A stretch of 64,000 nt of DNA from Bacillota bacterium (lineage in GTDB: Bacteria > Bacillota > Clostridia > Christensenellales > Aristaeellaceae). A program made the translations under genes and the position numbers. Shown piece by piece: positions 8,052 through 16,745 of the stretch (positions within the stretch are counted from its first letter, which is position 1; every line of letters starts with the position of its first letter). The DNA is taken from the NCBI GenBank assembly GCA_023425025.1, contig JAFADG010000008.1, positions 110,738 through 174,737 of the forward strand. Direction: 5' to 3'. The notes below the pieces were generated by a model, which had not been told where the DNA came from, did not search any database, and was given only the letters and a program-made list of their open reading frames with translations.

Positions 8052-10010
8052 TCATTCCCCCTGAATCAGCCTTGTCAGGTCCACGATCTGCGCAAATTCC
8101 GCGCGGTAGCCATAGGTATCCGCTTCGCGGCTTGCAAGGGCGCGTTCAAGCACGCTGTCAAGACTGGCCGTGCCCTTGTAGGGGGAATTTGAAAGCAGCA
8201 GCCCAAACTCGGCGACAGCGGAGGCAAAGGCCATGGTCCCGCTCATGGACGGGGCAAGCTCACCGGACTCCAGCGCGTGTTCCGCCGTCATGACTTTTTC
8301 ACCTTGCGGCAGCTTGTAGCGGATGGATACATACAGCGTCTCCCCGCCGCCCAATACCGTTTTTGCCTGATACCGCGACTGGGCCGTGGGAACCGGCGTT
8401 CCCTCCGCCTTGGCGGGAATAATCTCGTACAGCGCGATCATTTGACGGCCCGTGCCCATTTCCCCGGCGTCCCTTGCGTCGTCCTGAAAGTCCTCCGTAT
8501 CCAGCAGCCGGTTTTCATAGCCGATCAGCCGATAGGCTGCAACCTGGGCAGGATTGAATTCCACCTGAAGCTTCACATCCTTGGCGATGGTGAAAATGGT
8601 GCCCGTCATGTCTTCCACCAGCACCTTTTTGGCTTCCTTCAGCGTATCGATATAGGCATAGTTGCCGTTTCCGTAATCGGCCAGGGTTTCCATCTCGTAA
8701 TCCTTCAGGTTGCCCATGCCAAACCCCAGCACGCTCAGGTAAACGCCGCCCTCCCGCTCTTTTGTGATGAGCTCCTTCAACTCAGCCGCGCTTTGCACGC
8801 CTACGTTAAAGTCGCCGTCTGTAAGCAGAATCACCCGGTTGTTCCCGCCGTCAATAAAGGCTTCCCTGGCCTGCTTATAGGCCTCCTGTATGCCGCCGGC
8901 GCCGTTGGTGGAGCCGTAGGCGTCCATGCTGTCGATGGCCTTTTCCAGCTTTTCCTTTTGATCGGCCGGGGTCGTGTTAAGCAACACCCCCGTCGTGCCC
9001 GCATAGGTCACGATGGTCACCCTGTCCCTGGGCCCAAGCTGGGAAACAAGCAGCTTCAACGCCTTTCGCGCAAGGGGCAGCCTGTTATCCGCCTCCATGG
9101 AGCCGGATACATCCACCAGGAAAACCAGGTTGCTGCCGGGAAGCGAAGCCTTGTCCGACGCGTAGCCGGAAAGGGCGATCATGGCCAGCTGGTGTTCGCT
9201 GTTCCAGGGGCATACGGCAAGCTCCGTGGTGATGGAAATGGGCTTCTCCGCCGTAGGCATGGGCAGATCATATTCGAAATAGTTGAGCATCTCCTCGATG
9301 CGGATCGAGCCCGCATCCGGCAGTTTGCCGCCCATCAGCTGCCTGCGGATGTTGGCGTAGGAGGCGGTGTCCACATCCAGGGCGAAGGTGGAAAATGGGC
9401 TGTCAAAAGGATTGAGGAACCTGTTTTCCGTGTAGCTGCCGTACGATTCATCATTCAGACCGTTGTAATCGATCTGCGGAAAAGGCCGCGGCATGGGGGC
9501 CGCTCCATTGCCTATGCCGATGGGCATTGCTTCCGGGGCCGGCGCGCCTGTCATGTAATCGGCCGCGCCTGTGAAGAAAGCGACTACGGCGGCGCCCCTT
9601 TCCTGCATTTCCCCCTGTGTCCTGGCATCGCTGTAGGCCGCGAAGGAGGCGATCATCTTTTTCGCGTCCGCAAGGGATACCTGACGGTCATGGATGGCCG
9701 CAAGGCCTGTGATCAGGTCGTTTTCAATGGCGAAGGCAAGCCGTGCCGCGGCGGTTATGTCCCGTTGCCCAAGCGCCGCAAGCAGGGCCTCCAAGGCCCG
9801 GTCATAGGTAATGGGGCTGCCGCCTGTCAGCCCGGAAGCCGGCGCGGCCTCGGGAAAAGCCTGCGCAAGCAGCGCAGCAAACTCCTTTTCGCTGACCGGC
9901 GGCGGGGTGGCGGTCTCCTGCGCAAGAGCCGCAGAAAAATCAAGGGCAAGCAGGCAAAGCACCAGCAGCATGCTGATCCAAATCTTTCGTTTCAAAATCT
10001 TTCGTTTCAT
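8052..10010 (-). CDS. Exported von Willebrand factor A protein (YfbK-like, DUF3520 C-terminus)
   Basis: A 652-residue protein with an N-terminal signal peptide (hydrophobic WISMLLVLCLLALDFSAALA). An N-terminal VWF domain is seen around NRFLNPFDSPFSTFALDVDTASYANIRRQL. A VWA domain has the MIDAS motif DVSGSMEADNRL, and the C-terminal region resembles DUF3520 of the E. coli YfbK family. Such proteins bind divalent metal and mediate protein contacts at the cell surface or in the envelope. The ligand is unknown. AAAGGAG lies nine bases before the ATG. It is monocistronic, with a hairpin-rich downstream spacer. Confidence 0.88.
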   Translation of the reverse strand: MKRKILKRKIWISMLLVLCLLALDFSAALAQETATPPPVSEKEFAALLAQAFPEAAPASGLTGGSPITYDRALEALLAALGQRDITAAARLAFAIENDLITGLAAIHDRQVSLADAKKMIASFAAYSDARTQGEMQERGAAVVAFFTGAADYMTGAPAPEAMPIGIGNGAAPMPRPFPQIDYNGLNDESYGSYTENRFLNPFDSPFSTFALDVDTASYANIRRQLMGGKLPDAGSIRIEEMLNYFEYDLPMPTAEKPISITTELAVCPWNSEHQLAMIALSGYASDKASLPGSNLVFLVDVSGSMEADNRLPLARKALKLLVSQLGPRDRVTIVTYAGTTGVLLNTTPADQKEKLEKAIDSMDAYGSTNGAGGIQEAYKQAREAFIDGGNNRVILLTDGDFNVGVQSAAELKELITKEREGGVYLSVLGFGMGNLKDYEMETLADYGNGNYAYIDTLKEAKKVLVEDMTGTIFTIAKDVKLQVEFNPAQVAAYRLIGYENRLLDTEDFQDDARDAGEMGTGRQMIALYEIIPAKAEGTPVPTAQSRYQAKTVLGGGETLYVSIRYKLPQGEKVMTAEHALESGELAPSMSGTMAFASAVAEFGLLLSNSPYKGTASLDSVLERALASREADTYGYRAEFAQIVDLTRLIQGE

Positions 10011-10125
10011 CGTGTATCGCTCCTTTCAAGCATTTTCCAGTCATCCATTTGACGAGGTTCTGCCAAAAAAGTTCCAGCGCTTTTTATCATTGTGCAGGGA
10101 TGTGTGGGGCTATACCGGGGAAAGA

Positions 10126-10154
10126 TTGCATTTCAGCGCTTGTCCCTGTATAAT
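10126..10154 (+). promoter_or_regulatory. Sigma-A-type promoter of ychF
   Basis: TTGCAT (10126-10131) and a perfect TATAAT (10149-10154) are separated by 17 bases, about 40 bases upstream of the ychF start. Confidence 0.75.
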
Positions 10155-10195
10155 TGGTGGTGTTTTGTTCCAAAGTGAAGGAAGGGGCGTCGTCC

Positions 10196-11293
10196 ATGAA
10201 GCTGGGAGTCGTTGGTCTGCCCAACGTAGGAAAAAGCACCCTGTTCAATGCGATTACACAGGCGGGGGCACAGGCCGCCAATTATCCTTTTTGCACCATC
10301 GAGCCCAATACCGGCATCGTGATGGTGCCCGATGACCGTTTGAATGTATTGGCGGAAATGTACCATCCTAAGAAGGTGACGCCTACCGCCATTGAGTTTG
10401 TGGATATCGCCGGCCTGGTCAAGGGCGCCAGCCGCGGCGAAGGCCTGGGCAACAAATTCCTTTCCCACATCCGGGAAGTGGATGCCATCGTTCACGTGGT
10501 GCGCTGTTTTGTGGATGAAAATATCATCCATGTGGACGGCAACGTGGACCCGGCCAGAGATATTGAGACCATTAACCTGGAGCTGATCTTCGCCGATATG
10601 GATACCGTTTCCCGCCGGGAGGACAGGGCCCGCAAAATGGTCAAATCCGGCGACAAAAAGTACGCGGCGGAGGCCGATCTGGCCCAAAGGCTGCAGGCTC
10701 ACCTGGAAACAGGCAAGCCCGCCCGCACCTTCCCCATGACGGAGGAAGAAAAGGAAATCGCGGAAAGCTGGTTCCTGCTGACCACAAAGCCCGTGATCTA
10801 CGCCGCCAACATCGCCGAGGACGATCTTTCCAAGCCGGAGCATACCATTCCCGGCGTTCAAAAGATGAAGGAGCTGGCCAAGGCGGAGCATGCGGAACTG
10901 ATTGTGATCAGCGCCCGCATAGAAGAGGAAATCGCCCAGCTTCCCCCGGAGGAAAAGTTGGAATTTCTAAGCGCCCTGGGCCTTGAAAAAAGCGGCCTGG
11001 ATAGGCTGGTCACCGCCTGCTACCGCTTGCTGGGGCTCCTGTCCTTCCTGACCGCCGGCGCCGACGAATGCCGGGCCTGGACCATCAAAACCGGCACCAA
11101 AGCGCCCCAGGCCGCGGGCAAAATCCATTCCGATTTTGAAAAGGGCTTTATCCGTGCGGAAATCGTGCCCTTTGAAACCCTTGTCGCCCAGGGCAGCATG
11201 AACGCCTGCCGGGAAAAGGGCCTGATCCGCAGCGAAGGCAAGGAATATGTCATGCAGGATGGGGATATCACCCTGTTCCGTTTCAACGTCTGA
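10196..11293 (+). CDS. ychF: Redox-regulated/ribosome-associated ATPase YchF (Obg family)
   Basis: A 365-residue TRAFAC-class P-loop NTPase. The G1 motif is GLPNVGKSTLFNAIT, followed by the switch region, DIAGLVKGASRGEGLGNKFL (G3 with flanking residues), and the C-terminal TGS-type domain ending DGDITLFRFNV. The family binds ribosomes and prefers ATP over GTP; it is linked to stress responses and translation. The ATG at 10196 starts directly on the P-loop strand and has GAAGGAAGGGG upstream, so the open frame back to 10154 is not used. It shares a transcript with the ATP-grasp gene 12 bases downstream. Confidence 0.95.
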   Translation: MKLGVVGLPNVGKSTLFNAITQAGAQAANYPFCTIEPNTGIVMVPDDRLNVLAEMYHPKKVTPTAIEFVDIAGLVKGASRGEGLGNKFLSHIREVDAIVHVVRCFVDENIIHVDGNVDPARDIETINLELIFADMDTVSRREDRARKMVKSGDKKYAAEADLAQRLQAHLETGKPARTFPMTEEEKEIAESWFLLTTKPVIYAANIAEDDLSKPEHTIPGVQKMKELAKAEHAELIVISARIEEEIAQLPPEEKLEFLSALGLEKSGLDRLVTACYRLLGLLSFLTAGADECRAWTIKTGTKAPQAAGKIHSDFEKGFIRAEIVPFETLVAQGSMNACREKGLIRSEGKEYVMQDGDITLFRFNV

Positions 11294-11305
11294 CCGGAGG
11301 ATGTT

Positions 11306-12316
11306 ATGAGCCGTTTGAAGTTTCTTTTTCAGCGCCTTGTCCGCATGGACTACAAGGCCATGTGGAAGACGACGAAGCTTTTGAAAGAGCGCAGCGGAAA
11401 GAACCGCCTGTGGCTGCTTATCGACATGCTGATCTGCGCCGTCCGCTACAACGCAGGCTATGTGGATTACAAGATCGCCCAGTTCTACCGTTTGGACGAC
11501 GCCCAGCGCAGGACGCAGATCACGCGCGGCATCTCCAACAGCATCGTACGGCGGATGAACGACAAGGAGTACTGGCACTTTTTCGATAACAAGGCCGAGT
11601 TCAACACCCTCTTTGCCGAGCATGTGAAGCGGGATTGGCTGGAGATCAGCCACGGGACCACCGTGGAAGCGATGACGGCGTTTCTTGCGGGCAAGGCAGC
11701 CGTCATTGCCAAGCCCCTGGAAGGCTCCAGCGGCCAGGGCATCGAGAAATACGCAAAGACGGATTGGCAGGAGAATATCTCCCTGTTTCTGGGGCTGCTG
11801 CAAAGCAACAGCGTCGGCATACTGGAAGAGGTAGTGGTGCAGCACGAGCGGCTTTCCAAGCTTTGCCCCACTTCCGTCAACACCGTGCGCATCGCCACGC
11901 TGCTGGGGGACAAAAAGAAGGGCATCGTATACGCCTTTTTGCGCATCGGCAATGGCCGGGTCATGGACAATGTGGACTGCGGCGGCATGGCGGCCAGGGT
12001 GGATCTGGAAAGCGGCAAGCTGCTGACCGTCGGCGCCGACAAGCAGGGCAACACCTATGAAAAACACCCCAAGACAGGCACGCCCATCGTGGGTTTTGAG
12101 GTGCCCTACTGGGAGGAAGCCAAGCAAATGTGCATCGAGGCCTCCCAAAAGATACCGCAGATGCGCTTTGTCGCCTGGGATGTGGCCATCACCGACAACG
12201 GCCCGGTATTCATTGAGGGTAATTCCTTCCCCAGCCACGCCGTGCCCCAGTTTGCGGCGCACTATCCGGATGGCATCGGCATTTTGACGGAGTTTCGGAA
12301 ATTTATCGATGTGTAA
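11306..12316 (+). CDS. Sugar-transfer-associated ATP-grasp family protein
   Basis: A 336-residue protein matching the ATP-grasp family often found beside capsule or cell-wall glycan genes. Features are the helical N-terminus, the nucleotide-binding strand AVIAKPLEGSSGQGIEKY, EVVVQHERLSKLCPTSVNTVRI, and the metal-binding end of the fold FIEGNSFPSHAVPQF. It probably ligates a carboxylate to an amine or hydroxyl group using ATP, but the substrate is unknown. CCGGAGG precedes the ATG. It follows ychF by 12 bases with no glycan genes next door, so context gives no substrate hint. Confidence 0.78.
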   Translation: MSRLKFLFQRLVRMDYKAMWKTTKLLKERSGKNRLWLLIDMLICAVRYNAGYVDYKIAQFYRLDDAQRRTQITRGISNSIVRRMNDKEYWHFFDNKAEFNTLFAEHVKRDWLEISHGTTVEAMTAFLAGKAAVIAKPLEGSSGQGIEKYAKTDWQENISLFLGLLQSNSVGILEEVVVQHERLSKLCPTSVNTVRIATLLGDKKKGIVYAFLRIGNGRVMDNVDCGGMAARVDLESGKLLTVGADKQGNTYEKHPKTGTPIVGFEVPYWEEAKQMCIEASQKIPQMRFVAWDVAITDNGPVFIEGNSFPSHAVPQFAAHYPDGIGILTEFRKFIDV

Positions 12317-12332
12317 GCGATATAAATGAACG

Positions 12333-12373
12333 AAAAACGACTGGCAGGTTCGCTGAAACCGCCAGTCGTTTTT
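12333..12373. terminator. Bidirectional terminator after the ATP-grasp gene
   Basis: AAAAACGACTGGC (12333-12345) pairs perfectly with 12361-12373, with an inner GGTT/AACC extension. Both ends carry five-base A/T runs, so it can end transcription from either strand. Confidence 0.85.
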
Positions 12374-12469
12374 GATATGTACCGTTGATTCGTCCACTGT
12401 TTGCATAAACGCCAACCAAATATCAGTTGTTCAATGCATCCCTAAAGGAGATGCGGTATATGAGGCTTG

Positions 12470-12594
12470 GCGGGCGATTGATAATCGTCCCTACCCCATT
12501 TTGCGTTTATTGGCTTCCCTGCCGGGACGCACGCAACCCGGAAGAAAAGCCAACATGCACTTTGCAGCCGTAGGGGCGATTATCATTCGCCCGC
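12470..12594. repeat. Inverted-repeat intergenic element (GGGCGATT family)
   Basis: The 320-base spacer between convergent genes holds no gene. A 25-base arm at 12470-12494 (starting GCGGGCGATTGATAATCG) recurs inverted at 12570-12594 with two mismatches. A compact perfect hairpin of the same core (GCGGGCGATT...AATCGCCCGC) is seen at 33313-33335, so this is a dispersed repeat family. Confidence 0.65.
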
Positions 12595-12636
12595 ATGTAC
12601 AAGCCAAGCAAAACCGGAAGGCAGCTTCTTCAGCGC

Positions 12637-13404
12637 TTACCTGAACACCACCTGCGCCTGATTTTCAAATGGCGATTTCCCATCCAGCGTGTGCTTGTAA
12701 TTGCACATCCATGCCGGTGAAAAACCGCAGCGGTGGGCAACGGCCTGAGAAGCGATATTCGAAGACGCCGTTCCGTAAAAGGGCACGATTCCTCTTTGCA
12801 GGATCCTATTGGCCAAACGGCTTACAAGGCACGCCGCCAGCCCATGGCCCCTGAAATCCCTTTTTACATCGATGCCGATCTGCCACAGAATCCTACTGTC
12901 CGCGCAAGCGCCGGCTATGCCAACAATCTCTCCCCCATGGACCGCGCAAAGGGCCAGCGCATCCGGTCGGGGATGATGGCTGTCATACCGTATGGCGTTG
13001 TCAAAGCCAGGGTATGCGTACAGCGCCGGTATCTCATTCCCCTCCCGCACCTCAAGAGTAATCCCCTCGGGGCAAGGCGGTTCATTCATCTGCCCGCTGT
13101 CCGGAATGTAGTAGAGGCTGTGTCCGAACAAAAACGGTGCGGAAAACAAGTCATCCCTGAATCGATTTTCAAGAATGGGCCGAACCTTCTCCAAAGTGCT
13201 GGCGGCGGCGCTGACAACGATCCCCCGGCCCATGGTCGCAACCCGCAAATGCGGCGTCTGCCGCTCATCCAGCCAAATACCCTTGCCCGGGCTGGCCTCG
13301 CGGAACACAATCCCATCCCGCACAAAATCCCCGGGATCGCAATTCAAATCAAAAGCCAGCTGGCCGCGCACAATTTGAAGCATTTCCTTTTTCTCAAGCA
13401 GCAC
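12637..13404 (-). CDS. GNAT family N-acetyltransferase
   Basis: A protein of about 255 residues whose C-terminal half carries the GNAT fold: acetyl-CoA-binding motif A is IGIDVKRDFRGHGLAACLVSRL, followed by the VPFYGTASSNIASQAVAHRCGF strand-helix. It is similar in layout to the GNAT_acetyltran (ZWA) group. The acceptor substrate is unknown. I prefer the GTG at 13404, which clears the upstream rsmF-like gene and has AAGGGAAGG upstream. The ATG at 13383 is also possible but its AAGGA sits too close. The frame open to 13503 would overlap rsmF by 80 bases. It is the last gene of the cdaA operon. Confidence 0.8.
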   Translation of the reverse strand: MLLEKKEMLQIVRGQLAFDLNCDPGDFVRDGIVFREASPGKGIWLDERQTPHLRVATMGRGIVVSAAASTLEKVRPILENRFRDDLFSAPFLFGHSLYYIPDSGQMNEPPCPEGITLEVREGNEIPALYAYPGFDNAIRYDSHHPRPDALALCAVHGGEIVGIAGACADSRILWQIGIDVKRDFRGHGLAACLVSRLANRILQRGIVPFYGTASSNIASQAVAHRCGFSPAWMCNYKHTLDGKSPFENQAQVVFR

Positions 13405-13423
13405 GGCTCGTTCCGCCTTCCCT

Positions 13424-14785
13424 TCATCCTTTGCGAAGACCCTTTGGATAGTGATTTTGAATCCGGCCGTCCGCCGCTTTACCCCAGCCCAGCGCAAGGC
13501 CATGCAGCCGTACCGTCAAATAGCCGCGAAGGCCGTCCGGCGCGGGAAGGGTTTCCCCCCGCAAATAAGCCTCTGCCTCAGTGAGCGTCAAAGACAGGAA
13601 CGGACAGCTTTCCGGCAGCAGGCAGGACATGGCAAAGGCGTGATCCGGAACGAAATGTTTCCCGCGGACCTGACCCAAATGCAAGCCTGCCCTGCAGACC
13701 TTTAGGCCGCAGATATCGATTTGCGCCGGCAGCCGGACCAAACGGCCCGCAAAAAGCCCGGTAGGTTCCGGACCCGGACATCCGAAGGTGTCCATACAAA
13801 AAGCCTCATAGGCGGCCATATCATTCTTGGGAAGCTTGGCGGCAGGCTTTTCCATCGCCCGGCCGCATGCTTCGCCGCTTCCGCCCCGCTTTTGCATCAG
13901 CGCCACAAAATGCCCTTCCCCCTGAACCTTGTGGGGAAACAGATGCAGCATCCCGCCCTGTGCCCGCAGGTCATCTGTCAAGGCAAAGGGCGCAAGCGTG
14001 AATTCGGGATGATCCCCCAAAAACGCCTCCACCACATCTTCATTCTCCACAGTGTTGAACGTACAGGTGGAATAGCAAAGGACGCCTCCATCCCTGACCA
14101 TCCGGGCCGCCTGAACAAGAATCTCTGACTGCCGCCGGGCGCAGCCGGCAGGCGCCTGCGTGGACCATTCCGTCCGTGTTTCGGGATGGCGGCGGAACAT
14201 CCCCTCCCCGGAGCATGGCGCATCCACCAGTACCCGGTCAAATTGACCGGGCCACCTTTTAGCCAGGCGTTCCGGCGTTTCACATGTCACCAAAGCATTG
14301 GAAACGCCCATGCGCTCCATATTGGAAGCGAGTATCTGTGCCCGGGAGGGCACGGGCTCGTTGCTGACCAGCATTCCCCTGCCCGCCATGCGGGCGGCGA
14401 TTTGCGTGCTCTTTCCGCCGGGGGCGGCGCACAAATCGAGAATCCATTCCTCCGGCTTTGGGTCAAAGGCAGCCACGGCCGCCATGGCGCTGGGCTCCTG
14501 CAGGTAATACGCGCCCGCCTCATGCAAGGGGTGCGCGCCCGCTTTGGAATCCAGGGAAAGGTACGATCCTTCCCGCTCCCAGGGCACGTTATCGCCTATT
14601 CCCTCCACCCAAGGGGCCAGCCCGCCCTCCGGTATCTTGAGAGGGTTCCGCCGAAGCCCCCGCGCAAAGGGCAAATCGTAGGACTTCAAAAAGTCCTGCG
14701 TCTCTTCCTGTAAAAGAGGCGCAAGACTTTCCACAAAGCCCGCCGGCAGGGGCGGTATCCCGTTTGTCTCATACGTTGGCTTCAT
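13424..14785 (-). CDS. rsmF: rRNA cytosine-C5 methyltransferase (RsmF/NOL1/NOP2/Sun family)
   Basis: A 453-residue SAM-dependent methylase predicted to make m5C in 16S rRNA. The SAM-binding motif is DLCAAPGGKSTQIA (about 117-130). Motif IV is VDAPCSGEGMFRRHPE with Cys191, and motif VI is CYSTCTFNTVENEDVVE with catalytic Cys241. The C-terminal 150 residues form the RNA-binding PUA-like part typical of RsmF in Firmicutes. The start ATG at 14785 overlaps the upstream gene stop as ATGA, which fits translational coupling. The frame open to 14830 is not needed. Confidence 0.9.
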   Translation of the reverse strand: MKPTYETNGIPPLPAGFVESLAPLLQEETQDFLKSYDLPFARGLRRNPLKIPEGGLAPWVEGIGDNVPWEREGSYLSLDSKAGAHPLHEAGAYYLQEPSAMAAVAAFDPKPEEWILDLCAAPGGKSTQIAARMAGRGMLVSNEPVPSRAQILASNMERMGVSNALVTCETPERLAKRWPGQFDRVLVDAPCSGEGMFRRHPETRTEWSTQAPAGCARRQSEILVQAARMVRDGGVLCYSTCTFNTVENEDVVEAFLGDHPEFTLAPFALTDDLRAQGGMLHLFPHKVQGEGHFVALMQKRGGSGEACGRAMEKPAAKLPKNDMAAYEAFCMDTFGCPGPEPTGLFAGRLVRLPAQIDICGLKVCRAGLHLGQVRGKHFVPDHAFAMSCLLPESCPFLSLTLTEAEAYLRGETLPAPDGLRGYLTVRLHGLALGWGKAADGRIQNHYPKGLRKG

Positions 14786-15462
14786 TCGTCCATCCATTCC
14801 GGCTGCATATGTCTTACGATTGGTTTGCACAAATGCTTGAGTTTATTGGGCAGCGTATCCAGCACCGCCTTTTCGCCGGTGATCATGGCAATGGGCAGGC
14901 CCGTTTTCCGCGATACTTCTTCCAATACTTCCTGGCCCCGAAGCAGAAGCTGCGCCGTTGTCTCCCCCTGCAGGTTGGCATTGTTGATCAGGGCGTCGGG
15001 CCGCATTCTGGCCCTTGCGGCGATCCGCTCCATCAACCGCAGTATGTCCTCCGCCGTCTGGGACAGGGGGCGGCATACGTTGACCACATACAGCACACGG
15101 GTATTTTCCCGCTCCCTTTGAAAAAAAGGGGCGTAGCGGCCCAGCGCCGTGGCGCCGGTATCGTCGCCGCCCACGTCGAACACCACCCGCTCCGACGGAT
15201 CGTCAAAAACGCTTTGTATCTCCGCTGGCAGCGCCGGTATATCCACCGCCGTGGTGGCAAAGGTGGGCATCAGCACCCGCACGCCTTTATCTTCCAGCAG
15301 CGCGCGCTTTTCACCGCTGCGGAAATACGGATTGACAATATCCAGATCCACCAGCGCCGCAGGCCCAAGAGGGGCCATATCCAACGCCAGATTCAGGGCA
15401 ATTTCGGTTTTGCCGCTGCCATAGTTACCCACCAAAACAGTCAGCCGTGGCTGATCATGCAT
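14782..15462 (-). CDS. P-loop ATPase of the MinD/CobQ-like (SIMIBI) class
   Basis: A cytoplasmic protein of about 226 residues with a Walker A motif VGNYGSGKTEIALNLA and a conserved DLDIVNPYFRSGE segment. RVVFDVGGDDTGATALG resembles a Walker B/switch region. It lacks partner-specific domains, so the function is unknown. Homologues are common in Clostridia near cell-envelope genes. The ATG at 15462 is chosen. A TTG at 15471 overlaps the previous stop and sits four bases after GGAGG, so it is a real alternative. It is coupled to the neighbours on both sides. Confidence 0.78.
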   Translation of the reverse strand: MHDQPRLTVLVGNYGSGKTEIALNLALDMAPLGPAALVDLDIVNPYFRSGEKRALLEDKGVRVLMPTFATTAVDIPALPAEIQSVFDDPSERVVFDVGGDDTGATALGRYAPFFQRERENTRVLYVVNVCRPLSQTAEDILRLMERIAARARMRPDALINNANLQGETTAQLLLRGQEVLEEVSRKTGLPIAMITGEKAVLDTLPNKLKHLCKPIVRHMQPEWMDE

Positions 15463-15467
15463 GAATA

Positions 15468-16700
15468 TCAATCGTCCTCCTGAAAATCGGGGCTTTTTTG
15501 CTTGTCGCTGCCGGGCCGGTTGGGATACACCGGCGCATGAAAGGCGCGGCGCTTGTCAATGGGCGGCGGCAGGCCGTCAATCAGCTTGCCAGCCTGTTCA
15601 TCATCCACGGTCAGCACCTTGCCGGCGCGCTGGGCGATTCTGCTCAGGCCGCTTCTGACCTTGTTCAAAGGCTTCCCCTCGGGTTTGGGCTTTTTGGTGC
15701 GCTCCGCCCGCTCCGGCCGCTGCCCCTGCGGGCTGGGCATTTCGGGAGCACGGTAGGGCGTAAAGCCGTCCAGGCCGGAAAAATCCCAGCCGGGCTCCGC
15801 CGGCTGCTGCTCCGTCTGCCTTTGCGCCGGCTGCCTGGGCGCAGCCTGGCCGCCCGCCGGCCTATCCACATGCCAGCCGTATTGGCGGCTGAGCGCCTGA
15901 TAATCGATGCCGGGATGGATCGGCTCATTCCCCGCGTCCTGCGTCATTTCCGGCGCCCAGTACTCCTCTTGCGGCGGGGCATCATATAGGAGCTCATCGG
16001 GCTGGGGCACATCGGACCAATCTTCCTGGGGTACAGGCTCGTACACAGGTTCCGGCGGCAAAGCAGGCTCAGGCCGCGCGAACCTGCGCACGTACTGCTC
16101 CTGGTAATCGGCTTTTCTGGGCCTGGCCAGAATGGTATCGGCAGCTGCCGCGGGTTTCTGGAATACGGCGGTTGGCTGCGGCTGATAGGGGTCGGCCGGC
16201 GGCTCATACATCGGCACCTGATCGTATATGGACTCCTGTACGCATGCCGGCTGCTGCTCATAAACCGGGTCAGCGGCATATTGTTCCTCCTGCCAGGCGT
16301 ACGCCTGCTCATCGGCGGAAGGCTGATACGCAGGCTCTTCCGGCGGCTGATAACCAGGCTCCGGCCTGCGCCTTTCCTGCTGACGGGGCGCCGAACGGCC
16401 GGCGGCTTTTTCCCGATACGGCTGCTCCTCCCTTTGCGGTTTTCCGCCGCCAAAGAAGCGCCGCAGCCTGCGCATACTGGAACCCCATACATAATAGGGC
16501 CGCCAGCGGAAGAACCAAACGACATAATCCAGCGCAACGCCGCAAAGGCACAGGAAAACGACAAGGATCATCCAGTTGTCGCCAACCCACTTAAGCCACT
16601 GCTGCGCGTCGCTGGAGAACAGGATATTCCAAACCCCTTCCACCAGCGTGCGTATCCAGCCCAGGAGGGCATTGAATAGAGTTTGCGCAAAACCTCTCAT
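15468..16700 (-). CDS. Membrane-anchored protein with long Pro/Gln/Glu-rich tail
   Basis: A 410-residue protein of unknown family. Residues 1-35 are amphipathic, one membrane segment (WMILVVFLCLCGVALDYVVWFF) follows, then a basic stretch RRLRRFFGGG. About 320 low-complexity residues rich in P, Q, E and Y follow (many QP, YEP and PPEE repeats). The ATG at 16700 has GTGGAGG five bases upstream. It sits directly after cdaR and before the ATPase. Position suggests a scaffold in the c-di-AMP/cell-envelope module, but this is inference from context only. Confidence 0.75.
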   Translation of the reverse strand: MRGFAQTLFNALLGWIRTLVEGVWNILFSSDAQQWLKWVGDNWMILVVFLCLCGVALDYVVWFFRWRPYYVWGSSMRRLRRFFGGGKPQREEQPYREKAAGRSAPRQQERRRPEPGYQPPEEPAYQPSADEQAYAWQEEQYAADPVYEQQPACVQESIYDQVPMYEPPADPYQPQPTAVFQKPAAAADTILARPRKADYQEQYVRRFARPEPALPPEPVYEPVPQEDWSDVPQPDELLYDAPPQEEYWAPEMTQDAGNEPIHPGIDYQALSRQYGWHVDRPAGGQAAPRQPAQRQTEQQPAEPGWDFSGLDGFTPYRAPEMPSPQGQRPERAERTKKPKPEGKPLNKVRSGLSRIAQRAGKVLTVDDEQAGKLIDGLPPPIDKRRAFHAPVYPNRPGSDKQKSPDFQEDD

Positions 16701-16745
16701 ATTTTCCTCCACCCCTGCCGAAATGGTGGACCACCTGCCCGCGGT

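Noticed and set aside
8277..10052. A 591-codon plus-strand frame opposite the VWA protein gene
   Set aside because: Antisense shadow; the minus-strand gene has a signal peptide, MIDAS motif and good ribosome binding site.
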